Shown: piece by piece, positions 52,529-60,977 of the stretch
Layout: every line of letters begins with the position of its first letter
Numbering within the stretch: the stretch's first letter is position 1
Assembly: GCF_015354055.1 (NCBI RefSeq)
Contig: NZ_JACHTM010000001.1
Location: forward strand, 496,001-560,000
Direction: 5' to 3'
Length of the DNA: 64,000 nt
Source of the DNA: Thermaurantiacus tibetensis
GTDB taxonomy: Bacteria > Pseudomonadota > Alphaproteobacteria > Sphingomonadales > Sphingomonadaceae
Translations under genes and position numbers: made by a program
Notes under the pieces: generated by a model
What the model saw: only the letters and a program-made list of their open reading frames with translations
The model's database searches: none
Told to the model about the DNA's origin: nothing

Positions 52529-52807
52529 ATGCAAGCAGATCTTGCTAGAATATTCTCATTGTGCTCAATCTTTTTTTGTTCAGGATGTGGCGAATCGGAA
52601 TTGGTAAGGCATGCTAGAAATGCAGAATTAGATGGTCGTATTATTGATAACGGTCTCATGTCGCAACATTATCCTAAGACCTTTCGGCCGGGACATCCCC
52701 CGTACATAGAAAGGGACTTTGAGGCTGGTGCAAATCTGGTTTGCGATGAGCTTCAGGTGAAGTTCCAGAAAGACTTATGTTCAGAACACGGAATAAACTG
52801 GAGATAG
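52529..52807 (+). CDS. AT-rich orphan, putative lipoprotein of unknown function
   Basis: A 92-residue protein starting at ATG 52529, with GAGG eight bases upstream. The N-terminal hydrophobic stretch (IFSLCSIFFCSGC) may be a lipoprotein signal, with C20 as the lipid site; the lipobox is imperfect. The rest is polar with DFEAGANLVCDELQVKFQKD. Codon choice is AT-rich, unlike every neighbour. A terminator-like hairpin follows 11 bases after the stop. This suggests recent transfer together with the neighbouring scar. No family was recognised. Confidence 0.6.
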   Translation: MQADLARIFSLCSIFFCSGCGESELVRHARNAELDGRIIDNGLMSQHYPKTFRPGHPPYIERDFEAGANLVCDELQVKFQKDLCSEHGINWR

Positions 52808-52817
52808 TTGCCGGGAG

Positions 52818-52847
52818 GCCGCCGTTAAGCGGCTCGGCTCTTTCTTT
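52818..52847 (+). terminator. Rho-independent terminator after the orphan gene
   Basis: Stem GCCGC / GCGGC with a six-base loop, then a pyrimidine-rich run ending CTTTCTTT. It is placed just after the 52529-52807 gene. Confidence 0.6.
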
Positions 52848-52893
52848 CAGACGCATTCTCTGGCGGGTCAGAGTTTGGTGATGAAGCCGCGGC

Positions 52894-53048
52894 CGGCGGC
52901 AAGGCCGCCGAATCCGCTTCGTCCTTTGCAAAAAATGAGCAGAAGGGAAGGGCGCGGCCAAGCCGCGCCGTCGGTCGGGTTCGGCCTTTGGCCGACCCGC
53001 CGGCCGGGCCTGCGGCGTCTCGGCGATCAGCGCTCCGCGCTGACGCCG
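52894..53048. repeat. cluster of four short perfect hairpins
   Basis: In 155 bases there are four stem-loops with 3-base loops: 52894-52910 (7-base stem CGGCGGC), 52951-52969 (8-base stem GGCGCGGC), 52977-52998 (TCGGCC stem with three more pairs beyond one bulge) and 53021-53048 (CGGCG, bulge, TCAGCGC; 12 pairs). No convincing gene is present from 52848 to 53240. They could be REP-like elements or a structured RNA. Confidence 0.6.
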
Positions 53049-53240
53049 TGCGCCTCCGGCCTGTCCTACACCTCCCGCCCATGCCACATTTCAGCCCGCT
53101 CTTTCTCAGCACTGGTCAATCGCGCGAGCGGAGGCCCTCACTTCTCCGCATGAGCGAGAAATGTGTGAAAACTCGTCAATCCGGAAACAATCGCGGCCGC
53201 CGGCGAGACTGCGGGGCAGCGCGTCGCCGGCCGCAGCCGC

Positions 53241-54140
53241 CTACGGCCTCAGGAACAGCCTCTCGCCGCAGAAATCGACGATGACGCGCGCCCGCGTGAA
53301 GAGCGGCAGGCCGACGTTCGCATCCGCCGCGTCGCGCGTCCCGTCCGGCCGGTCGGGCAGCAGCATTGCCGGCACGTCGTGCATGACAATGGGGCCGACG
53401 GCAACCTCCCGCAGGCGCACGACACGCGCGTCCTGCGTGCCGCCGACCCCCGCGGCCGGAGTCGGCCGGGAGGGCCGGTCACGGTCCAGTCCCAGCCGCC
53501 GCCACGCCTCCGGCCGCAGGGCAACCGGCGCAGTCGATCCGGTGTCGAAGGTGGCAAGGATTGTCGTCCGGCCCTCGATCCCCAGCGGCACGGCCCGGAT
53601 GCCGTCCGCGGTTGGCACCAGCGGCACCGAAGGCATCCCTGCCGGCGCCACGAAGGTCGCAGCCGGCGTCAGGCGCAGCAGCTGTTCCGCGAAGTCGAGG
53701 TCAACCGCGAAGCTCTGGAACAGCTCGGTCCCGAGGATCAGGTCCACCGGCTTTCCGGCGGCCGCCGAAAGGGGCGCCAGGTCGGCCGCGTACAGGGTCA
53801 CGCCGGCAAGCGTCGCCGCGCCGATCCCGAGCAGCGCGCCGGGGTGCCGCGTGACTTCGCTCGAGGTGACCGCCCCGCGCGCCACTTCCGTGCCTTCGGC
53901 AGGAAGGGCGAGCCGGCGCGCCACGCCCGCGTCCACCACGCTAGCCTCGGCCCCACTGTCGAGCAGCAGCATGACCGCCGCTCCGTTCAGGGTGCCGGAA
54001 AGCAGGATGCGCCGTCCGTCGTTCAGCTCGAACGGGATCGCTGCCTCGGCTGCAAGGTGCGCCGCGACCGGGGCCGGGCACGGGCGTGCCGGTCCCGCGC
54101 CCGTTTCCGCCAGGAGGCCGATGAGCAGCAGGCCCAGCAT
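53241..54140 (-). CDS. retropepsin-like aspartic protease, exported
   Basis: A 299-residue protein with a short signal sequence (MLGLLLIGLLAETGA) and two aspartyl-protease half-domains in one chain: D61-S-G in LLLDSGAEASVVD and D199-T-G in ATFDTGSTAP, each followed by the usual hydrophobic-Gly region (LILGTELFQ, NVGLPLF). Such proteins are common in Sphingomonadales, and few have known substrates. It is encoded alone, convergent with the scar region. Confidence 0.82.
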   Translation of the reverse strand: MLGLLLIGLLAETGAGPARPCPAPVAAHLAAEAAIPFELNDGRRILLSGTLNGAAVMLLLDSGAEASVVDAGVARRLALPAEGTEVARGAVTSSEVTRHPGALLGIGAATLAGVTLYAADLAPLSAAAGKPVDLILGTELFQSFAVDLDFAEQLLRLTPAATFVAPAGMPSVPLVPTADGIRAVPLGIEGRTTILATFDTGSTAPVALRPEAWRRLGLDRDRPSRPTPAAGVGGTQDARVVRLREVAVGPIVMHDVPAMLLPDRPDGTRDAADANVGLPLFTRARVIVDFCGERLFLRP

Positions 54141-54230
54141 GGCCGAAATCTCCCATCTGGCCGTTACAGGTCCGTGAACGGCCAGCCGGGCCGTCTCCGG
54201 GGCAAGGGCGTGCGGGCACCGCGCCCCGCC

Positions 54231-54863
54231 TCACCCCTCCATTGCCGCCTGAAGCTCCAGATCCAGCGCATGGGCGCGCTGGAAGGCGGGCCGGCTGGTC
54301 AGCCTGTCGCGATAGGCGAGGAAATCCGGCTCCTCGGGCAGCATTCCAAAGGCCAGGCCCCAGTCCACCATACCGCCCGCATACACATCGGCCGCGGAAA
54401 AGGCTGCCCCGGCAATCCAGCCGTCACCTCGCGGAACGGCTTCCCGCAGCGCTGCAACCACGGCTTCGCGGCTGCCATAGCCCGCCATCGCCTGCTGCTC
54501 GGGCGAAAGCCGGACACCCAGGTGCCCGTTCATCATCGTTGCCTCGACCGGCCCGGCAGCAAAGAACAGCCAGCGATAATAGCTCCCCCGCTCGGCCGGC
54601 GGCGGTGCCAGCCCCGCCCCGGGAAAGGCGTCGGCCAGCCAGGCGCAGATTGCCGCGCATTCCGTCACCACCTGCCGGCCCGCCGGCCCCTCGTGCACGA
54701 TCGCCGGCACCTTTCCCATCGGGTTGATCGCCAGATAGTCGGCCGCCTTCATCGCCGGCCCATAGGCCAGCGGCACCACCTCGTAGGGGCAGCCGACTTC
54801 CTCGAGCATCCACCTCACCGTCGTCCCGCGCGACTGCGGGTTGGTGTAGAATTCGAGCATCAT
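54231..54863 (-). CDS. glutathione S-transferase family protein
   Basis: A 210-residue cytosolic GST. The N-terminal thioredoxin fold reads EFYTNPQSRGTTVRWMLEEVG (catalytic Ser/Tyr region), then the conserved INPMGKVPAIVHEG, and a helical C-terminal domain with FSAADVYAGGMVDWGLAF. Two adjacent ATGs (54863, 54860) follow GGGAGAAGG; either may be used. The substrate is unknown. Confidence 0.88.
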   Translation of the reverse strand: MMLEFYTNPQSRGTTVRWMLEEVGCPYEVVPLAYGPAMKAADYLAINPMGKVPAIVHEGPAGRQVVTECAAICAWLADAFPGAGLAPPPAERGSYYRWLFFAAGPVEATMMNGHLGVRLSPEQQAMAGYGSREAVVAALREAVPRGDGWIAGAAFSAADVYAGGMVDWGLAFGMLPEEPDFLAYRDRLTSRPAFQRAHALDLELQAAMEG

Positions 54864-54903
54864 CCTTCTCCCGTGGCAGGAAGAACAGAACACGAACGTC
54901 ATT

Positions 54904-55110
54904 CCCTGTCAACCGGCCGGCGGGCGCCGCTGCTGCCCGACCATCAATCCCCTGTGGGCAACCATCGACTATCAGGACCGCAGGCGTCCGGTGGACATCC
55001 GCTACCTCGAGGCCATCACCCGCGTCTACGATGGCCTGGAGAACTGGCACATCATCAGCCGGACCGGAGAGCGTCCGGCCGCTCCCGGGCCCCGGGCAGC
55101 CGACGACTGA
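54904..55110 (+). pseudogene. orphan coding remnant, 3' end of an unknown gene
   Basis: In frame to the TGA at 55108-55110 the plus strand reads a protein-like end: INPLWATIDYQDRRRPVD, then IRYLEAITRVYDGLENWHI and ISRTGERPAAPG. The composition is that of a real protein, but no start codon precedes it, and its upstream side collides with the GST promoter on the other strand. I read it as a decayed or truncated gene; the family is not recognised. Confidence 0.35.
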
Positions 55111-55135
55111 CCGCGCGGCGGGGCAGCCCCGCGCC

Positions 55136-56650
55136 TCACGCCATCTCCCGCGCGCGCTCGGCGATCCGCCGCCGCCATTCCTCGGGGCCGCTCTGGTGCA
55201 CGCTGACGCCGCGCGCATCAACGGCCACCGTCACCGGCATGTCCCTCACCTCGAACTCGTAGATGGCCTCCATGCCGAGGTCCTCGAAGGCCACCACCCG
55301 CGCGCTCCGGATCGCCCGGGCGACGAGATAGGCTGCCCCCCCCACCGCGATCATGTAGGCCGCGCCCGCCTTGCGGATGGCGGCGATCGCCTCCGGCCCG
55401 CGCTCGGCCTTGCCCACCATGGCAAGCAGGCCCTGGTCCAGCATCAGCTTCGTGAACTTGTCCATGCGGGTGGCTGTTGTCGGCCCGGCCGGGCCCACCA
55501 CCTCGTCCCTGACCGGGTCGACCGGCCCCACATAGTAGATGACCCGGCCCGCGAACGAGACGGGCAGCGGTTCGCCCCTCGCCAGCATGTCGGCAATCCG
55601 CTTGTGGGCGGCGTCGCGCCCGGTCAGCATCTTTCCCGTAAGCAGCAGACGCTCGCCCGGCTGCCAGCTCGCCACCTCCGCCTTCGTGAGCGTATCAAGG
55701 TTGACCCGCCGGGCTTCGGGGGAAGGCGCCCAGTCCACCTTCGGCCAGCGCGCGAGATCCGGCAGCGGCAGATAGGCGGGCCCCGAGCCGTCGAGGTGGA
55801 CATGGGCGTGGCGCGTGGCCGCGCAGTTGGGGATCATGCCCACCGGTTTCGACGCTGCGTGCGTGGGATAGTCGAGGATCTTGACATCCAGAATCGTCGA
55901 AAGCCCGCCGAGACCCTGGGCGCCGATGCCAAGCGCGTTGACCCGGTCGAAGATCTCGATCCGCAGCTCCTCGATCCGGTTCGCCGGCCCCCGGGCCTTC
56001 AGCTGCGCCATGTCGATGGGCGCCATCAGCGCCTCCTTCGCCAGCAGGAGCGCCTTCTCCGGCGTCCCGCCGATGCCGATGCCGAGCATGCCGGGCGGGC
56101 ACCAGCCCGCGCCCATGGTCGGCACCGTCCGCTCGACCCAGTCGGGAATCGAGTCCGACGGGTTCAGCATCACGAACTTCGCCTTGTTCTCCGAGCCCCC
56201 GCCCTTGGCGGCAAGCACGAGCTCGAGCTCTCCCCCCTCCACGAGCTCGACATGGAGCACGGCCGGCGTGTTGTCGCGGGTGTTGACGCGGGCGAAGGCC
56301 GGGTCGGCCACGACCGACGCGCGCAGCGGGTTGTCCGGGTCGCGGTAGGCGCGGCGGACCCCTTCGTCGACCATCTGCTGGAGGGTCATGCCCCCCTCCC
56401 AGCGCACGTCCATGCCGACCTTGGCGAAGCAGACGACGATGCCCGTGTCTTGGCAGATCGGCCGGTGCCCCTCGGCCGACAGGCGGCTGTTCGCGAGGAT
56501 CTGGGCGATCGCATCCTTCGCCGCCGGGCTCTCCTCCGCTGCATAGGCTGCGGCGAGCGCCTCGATGTAGTCGACGGGGTGGTAGAAGCTGATGTGCTGG
56601 AGCGCGGCGCGCACGCTCTCGATCACGTCTTCGGCACGAATGAGGGCCAT
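55136..56650 (-). CDS. class I fumarate hydratase (iron-sulphur)
   Basis: [4Fe-4S] fumarase of the TCA cycle converting fumarate to malate. It is 504 residues. The N-terminal domain has GHRPICQDTGIVVCF, AKGGGSENKAKFVMLNPS and GAGWCPPGMLGIGIGGTPEKA (cluster cysteines), with MIPNCAATRHAHVHLDGSGP later. The C-terminal beta domain has GPTTATRMDKFTKLMLDQG. ATG 56650 with GGAG upstream was chosen; the frame before it has no family sequence. It is an oxygen-sensitive type, single gene, no operon partner. Confidence 0.94.
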   Translation of the reverse strand: MALIRAEDVIESVRAALQHISFYHPVDYIEALAAAYAAEESPAAKDAIAQILANSRLSAEGHRPICQDTGIVVCFAKVGMDVRWEGGMTLQQMVDEGVRRAYRDPDNPLRASVVADPAFARVNTRDNTPAVLHVELVEGGELELVLAAKGGGSENKAKFVMLNPSDSIPDWVERTVPTMGAGWCPPGMLGIGIGGTPEKALLLAKEALMAPIDMAQLKARGPANRIEELRIEIFDRVNALGIGAQGLGGLSTILDVKILDYPTHAASKPVGMIPNCAATRHAHVHLDGSGPAYLPLPDLARWPKVDWAPSPEARRVNLDTLTKAEVASWQPGERLLLTGKMLTGRDAAHKRIADMLARGEPLPVSFAGRVIYYVGPVDPVRDEVVGPAGPTTATRMDKFTKLMLDQGLLAMVGKAERGPEAIAAIRKAGAAYMIAVGGAAYLVARAIRSARVVAFEDLGMEAIYEFEVRDMPVTVAVDARGVSVHQSGPEEWRRRIAERAREMA

Positions 56651-57022
56651 GGCCTGTCTCCGGACTGGTGGCCGCTCCGTTAGCGCGGGGGGCCGGTCGC
56701 GCAAGGCCGCGGCGGACGCCGGTTGCTTCTCCCAGCGCCTCTCGGGCAGCGGCGGCGCCGAGTCGGCCGCGTGGGCCGAGGAGACCTGCCCCGGCACGAG
56801 GTCGCAGCGCACGCGCCCAAGCCGTTCACGCGCCTCCCGTTCCGCGAAGGCGGGGGCCTGCGTGCTGCGCGCGACGAAAGCCTGCGGCACCGCGACCCTC
56901 CGGTGCGCCCGCATGTGAGCGCGCAGCGCTTACGCTTTGAACCGCGAGGGGTCTGCGCCTGACTGCTGCACGCGGCGGGCCGGAAGGGGTGCAGTTGCCG
57001 CTTGCGTCTTGGTGCCGGTCTG

Positions 57023-57070
57023 GCACTATCCCTTGTTGTTGCTGGCGCCTGTGGCCTCTATCTCTTGTGT
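57023..57070 (+). promoter_or_regulatory. tandem NrdR boxes before the ribonucleotide reductase genes
   Basis: Box 1 is 57023-57038 GCACTATCCCTTGTTG and box 2 is 57055-57070 CCTCTATCTCTTGTGT. Both resemble the 16-base NrdR consensus (acaCTATATcTtGTGT type). They are 32 bases apart centre to centre, i.e. three helical turns, the spacing usual for NrdR pairs. They are about 110-160 bases before nrdA. The rest of the 56651-57180 gap holds no gene that I can support. Confidence 0.7.
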
Positions 57071-57180
57071 CCGAAAGTGGGTGCACGGGCATCCGGGGCT
57101 GGTGGAGGGGGTGCCGGTCTGGTAAGCACTGGAGTTTCATGGAGCCCGCGAGGGCCCGAGGGGAGAAGGCAGGGAAGAGC

Positions 57181-59070
57181 ATGGAGTTCGCACGTACCGA
57201 GACCACGTCTGCAGCCGTGCCGATGCCCGAGTCGGCCTCGCGCGCCGTCCATGCGCCGCGCTTTCCGGTGAAGATCGATCCCGACCGCGACAATCTCTTG
57301 ACCGCCTTCGGCAAGGAGACGCTGAAGGACCGCTACCTCCTGCCCGGGGAGGGTTGCCAGGACATCTTCGCCCGCGTGGCCGCGGCCTATGCCGACGATG
57401 CCGCGCATGCCCAGCGCCTCTACGACTATATCTCGAAGCTCTGGTTCATGCCGGCAACGCCCGTGCTTTCCAACGGCGGCACCGGGCGCGGGCTGCCCAT
57501 CTCCTGCTACCTGAACTCGGTCGACGACAGCCTCGAGGGCATCGTCGGCACCTGGAACGAGAATGTCTGGCTGGCAGCGCGGGGCGGAGGGATCGGCACC
57601 TACTGGGGGCGCGTGCGCGGCATCGGCGAGCCGGTCGGCCTCAACGGCAAGACGTCGGGCATCATCCCCTTCGTCCGGGTGATGGATTCGCTCACCCTCG
57701 CCATCTCGCAGGGTTCGCTCCGGCGCGGCTCGGCCGCCGTCTACCTCGACATCTCCCACCCCGAGATCGAGGAGTTCCTGGAAATCCGCAAGCCCGCCGG
57801 GGACTTCAACCGCAAGGCCTTGAACCTCCATCATGGCGTTCTCGTCACCGACGCCTTTATGGAGGCGGTCAGGAAGGGCGAGCGCTTCGTCCTCGTCTCC
57901 CCGCGCGATGGCTCGAAGCGCGGCGAGGTGGATGCCCGCACGCTGTTCCAGAAGCTGGTCGAGACGCGCCTCGCAACGGGCGAGCCCTACATCATCTTCA
58001 TCGACCACGTGAACCGCGCGATGCCGAAGCATCAGCGCGACCTGGGGCTCAAGGTCACGACGTCCAACCTCTGCTCCGAGATCACGCTGCCCACCGGGCC
58101 CGATCATCTGGGGAACGACCGCACCGCCGTCTGCTGCCTCTCCTCGCTCAACCTCGAGACCTGGGACCAGTGGCACGCCGACCCGCGCTTCCTCGAGGAC
58201 GTCATGCGCTTCCTCGACAACGTGCTTTCCGACTACATCGCCCGCGCGCCCGACGAGATGCGCCGCGCGAAATATGCCGCCATGCGCGAGCGCTCGGTGG
58301 GCCTCGGCGTCATGGGGTTCCACAGCTTCCTCCAGGCGCGCCGCATCCCGTTCGAGAGCGCGCTTGCCAAGTCGTGGAACCTGAAGATGTTCCGGCACAT
58401 CCGCGAGCGGGTGGACGCAGCCTCGATGCTGCTTGCCGTCGAGCGCGGGCCCTGCCCGGACGCCGAGGAGATGGGCGTGATGGAGCGCTTCTCGTGCAAG
58501 ATGGCGATCGCGCCGACCGCCAGCATCTCCATCATCTGCGGCGGCACCTCGGCCTGCATCGAGCCCATTCCGGCCAACATCTACACCCACAAGACGCTCT
58601 CGGGCAGCTTCGTGATCCGGAACCCCCATCTCGAGAAGCTGCTCATCGAAAAGGCCAAGAACTCGGATGCGGTGTGGAACTCGATCCTCGAGCATGACGG
58701 CTCGGTCCAGCACCTTGACTTCCTCACCGCCGACGAGAAGGCCGTTTTCCGTACCGCCTTCGAGATCGACCAGCGCTGGCTCCTCGAGCTTGCCGGCGAT
58801 CGCACGCCCTACATTGACCAGGCGCAGTCCCTGAATCTGTTCATCCCGGCCGATGTCGAGAAGTGGGATCTTCTCATGCTCCACTTCCGCGCCTGGGAGC
58901 TGGGCATCAAGTCGCTCTACTATCTCCGCTCCAAGTCGGTGCAGCGCGCCGGCTTCGTCGGCGGGGAAGCGGGTGGCCTTTTCGGCGGAGTGGAGGCGGA
59001 CAACACGCCCGAGCCGCGCCGGATCGAGCTCGACGCCAACAAGTACGACGAGTGCCTGGCGTGCCAGTAG
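57181..59070 (+). CDS. nrdA: class I ribonucleoside-diphosphate reductase alpha subunit, no ATP-cone
   Basis: Reduces ribonucleotides to deoxyribonucleotides. It is 629 residues. Catalytic cysteines are C109 (LPISCYLNS), C298 (SNLCSEITLP, thiyl radical site) and C318 or C319 (AVCCLSSLNL); the C-terminal shuttle pair is C625/C628 (ECLACQ). The protein starts almost directly at the catalytic barrel (LLTAFGKETLKDRYLLP), so the N-terminal ATP-cone of about 95 residues found in E. coli NrdA is missing, and NrdB has none either. AGGGA precedes ATG 57181; an ATG at 57139 is possible. Confidence 0.93.
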   Translation: MEFARTETTSAAVPMPESASRAVHAPRFPVKIDPDRDNLLTAFGKETLKDRYLLPGEGCQDIFARVAAAYADDAAHAQRLYDYISKLWFMPATPVLSNGGTGRGLPISCYLNSVDDSLEGIVGTWNENVWLAARGGGIGTYWGRVRGIGEPVGLNGKTSGIIPFVRVMDSLTLAISQGSLRRGSAAVYLDISHPEIEEFLEIRKPAGDFNRKALNLHHGVLVTDAFMEAVRKGERFVLVSPRDGSKRGEVDARTLFQKLVETRLATGEPYIIFIDHVNRAMPKHQRDLGLKVTTSNLCSEITLPTGPDHLGNDRTAVCCLSSLNLETWDQWHADPRFLEDVMRFLDNVLSDYIARAPDEMRRAKYAAMRERSVGLGVMGFHSFLQARRIPFESALAKSWNLKMFRHIRERVDAASMLLAVERGPCPDAEEMGVMERFSCKMAIAPTASISIICGGTSACIEPIPANIYTHKTLSGSFVIRNPHLEKLLIEKAKNSDAVWNSILEHDGSVQHLDFLTADEKAVFRTAFEIDQRWLLELAGDRTPYIDQAQSLNLFIPADVEKWDLLMLHFRAWELGIKSLYYLRSKSVQRAGFVGGEAGGLFGGVEADNTPEPRRIELDANKYDECLACQ

Positions 59071-59222
59071 CAAAGCGTTCGGCCGGCGGGGCGGGCCGCT
59101 CCGGCGGCCTGGCCGTCGGCGGGTCTCAGCCTGTCCGACCCGTCGTGCCCGAAACTTTCCGGCAAGCCCTTGCCCGGCGCGCGACCTCGTTCTATCTCTG
59201 TTCTCCGCCTGTGGAGTGACCC

Positions 59223-60269
59223 ATGCCCCTCCTCGAAGCCAGCCGCACCTACAAGCCCTTCGAATACCCCTGGGCCTACGAGTACTGGAAGCGCCAGCAG
59301 CAGATTCACTGGATGCCCGAGGAAGTCCCGCTCGGCGAGGACTGCCGAGACTGGGCGCAGAAGCTGACCGACCACGAGCGGAACCTGCTCACCCAGATCT
59401 TCCGCTTCTTCACCCAGGCCGACGTCGAGGTGCAGGACTGCTACCACGACCGCTATGGCCGGGTGTTCAAGCCGACCGAGATCAAGATGATGCTGACCGC
59501 CTTCTCCAACATGGAGACGGTCCACATCGCGGCCTACTCGCACCTCCTCGACACCATCGGCATGCCCGAGACCGAGTATGCCGCCTTCCTCAACTACAAG
59601 GAGATGCGGGACAAGCACGACTATCTCGCGAGCTTCGGTGTCGAGACCGATGCCGACATCGCCCGCACGCTCGCCATGTTCGGCGCGTTCACCGAGGGGC
59701 TCCAGCTCTTCGCGAGCTTCGCGATGCTCATGAACTTCCCGCGCTTCAACAAGATGAAGGGCATGGGCCAGATCGTCTCCTGGTCGGTGCGGGACGAGAG
59801 CCTCCACTGCGAGGGCATCATCCGCCTGTTCCATGCCTTCTGCGCAGAGCGGCAGTGCCTGACGCCGGCAGTCAGGGACGATATCCTCGACATGTGCCAG
59901 AAGACGGTGCGCCTCGAGGACGCCTTCATCGACCTTGCCTTCGAGATGGGCCCAGTCCACGGCATGCACCCGAAGGAGATCAAGAAGTACATCCGTTTCA
60001 CGGCCGACTGGCGGCTGAAGCAGCTGGGGCTTCCGCCCATCTACATGATCGAGGAGCACCCGCTCCCCTGGCTCCAGCCACTGCTCTCGGGTGTGGAGCA
60101 CGCCAACTTCTTCGAGACCCGGGCGACGGAGTATTCGAAGGCGGCCACGCGCGGGAACTGGCAGGAAGTGTGGGAGATCTTCGACCGCCGCCAGGCTGCC
60201 AAGACCGCCGCCGCCGCCAACGACGCGGATCAGGGGGCAGATCTTCTCTCCGGCGTCGCGGCGGAATGA
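59223..60269 (+). CDS. nrdB: class I ribonucleoside-diphosphate reductase beta subunit
   Basis: Radical-generating partner of NrdA. It is 348 residues. The metal ligands and radical tyrosine are recognisable: TQADVEVQDCYHD (first Asp/Glu region), METVHIAAYSHLL (Glu, His and the Tyr equivalent to E. coli Y122), FTEGLQLFASFA (Glu) and VRDESLHCEGI (Glu and His). No ATP-cone is present at the N-terminus. It lies 152 bases after nrdA and is followed by a hairpin. Confidence 0.93.
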   Translation: MPLLEASRTYKPFEYPWAYEYWKRQQQIHWMPEEVPLGEDCRDWAQKLTDHERNLLTQIFRFFTQADVEVQDCYHDRYGRVFKPTEIKMMLTAFSNMETVHIAAYSHLLDTIGMPETEYAAFLNYKEMRDKHDYLASFGVETDADIARTLAMFGAFTEGLQLFASFAMLMNFPRFNKMKGMGQIVSWSVRDESLHCEGIIRLFHAFCAERQCLTPAVRDDILDMCQKTVRLEDAFIDLAFEMGPVHGMHPKEIKKYIRFTADWRLKQLGLPPIYMIEEHPLPWLQPLLSGVEHANFFETRATEYSKAATRGNWQEVWEIFDRRQAAKTAAAANDADQGADLLSGVAAE

Positions 60270-60281
60270 CGCCTCCGGCGG

Positions 60282-60302
60282 GCAGGGGCGAGCCGCCCCT
60301 GC
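60282..60302 (+). terminator. hairpin after nrdB
   Basis: Perfect eight-base stem GCAGGGGC / GCCCCTGC with a five-base loop, 13 bases after the nrdB stop. No T run follows, so it may act as an mRNA end stabiliser. The gap from here to 60528 shows no gene. Confidence 0.55.
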
Positions 60303-60528
60303 ACCCGGCCAATACCGATATCCCGAGCGCCCGGCGGAAACTGGAGCGCCAGACGTTCCACGTCCGCTTCCAGTCCTGCATCGCCTTCACGCACCGGATT
60401 GCGTCCCTGATTGACAGGAACCGCTCACGTTCACGAGTGTCGGGGCCGCTCATCCCTTGCTTGGGGTCGCACACTCCTCGCGTCCAGGTCATGCCGTGCC
60501 GCAACTGCAGACTTCTCGACACCCCTTC

Positions 60529-60557
60529 TTGCAGCTTCGTTTCCGGTTCGCTACATT
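60529..60557 (+). promoter_or_regulatory. sigma70-like promoter of the small secreted protein
   Basis: TTGCAG at 60529-60534, a 17-base spacer and TACATT at 60552-60557, followed by the ribosome site GGGAGGA at 60564-60570. The leader would be very short. Confidence 0.5.
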
Positions 60558-60577
60558 TTGTGCGGGAGGATCTTGTT

Positions 60578-60844
60578 ATGCGGAAGGTAGTCGGAGTTCT
60601 GGTTTTCCTCGCATCGACTCCAGCCTTTGCGCAGTCATCAGTGCATGTGCGTGGGTATATCCGGTCTGATGGCACTTATGTGGCGCCCCACTACAGGTCG
60701 GCGCCAGATTCCAGCAGGATGAACAATTGGTCATCGGAGGCGAACTTCAACCCCTATACCGGAAAACAGGGAACTGTAGACCCATTTGCACCAAGATTTC
60801 CATCATCCCCGGGATATCGACCGTATCGGCCAAGGGGCTTCTGA
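60578..60844 (+). CDS. small secreted protein of unknown function
   Basis: 88 residues from ATG 60578 with GGGAGGA seven bases upstream. The signal peptide is MRKVVGVLVFLASTPAFA. The mature part has the block VRGYIRSDGTYVAPHYRSAP, then NPYTGKQGTVDP and a proline-, tyrosine- and arginine-rich end. Short exported proteins with this 'VRGY.R.DGTYV.PH.R..P....NPYTG..GT' pattern are widespread in proteobacteria without an assigned role. Base composition is slightly lower in GC than its neighbours. Confidence 0.82.
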   Translation: MRKVVGVLVFLASTPAFAQSSVHVRGYIRSDGTYVAPHYRSAPDSSRMNNWSSEANFNPYTGKQGTVDPFAPRFPSSPGYRPYRPRGF

Positions 60845-60977
60845 CACGAAGCAAATAGGACGTCTCCGCTGGGTCGATCGCAATTTTTCGGGCGGAGCGG
60901 GATTGGCCGCCTCTCGCACGTGTTCGCGCGCGTCGAACGCTGCCTCGATGTCGTTGAAGCCTGACCGCCTTTCCTAG

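Noticed and set aside
52895-53048. CRISPR array
   Set aside because: The stems differ from each other and there is no constant repeat-spacer length and no cas gene.
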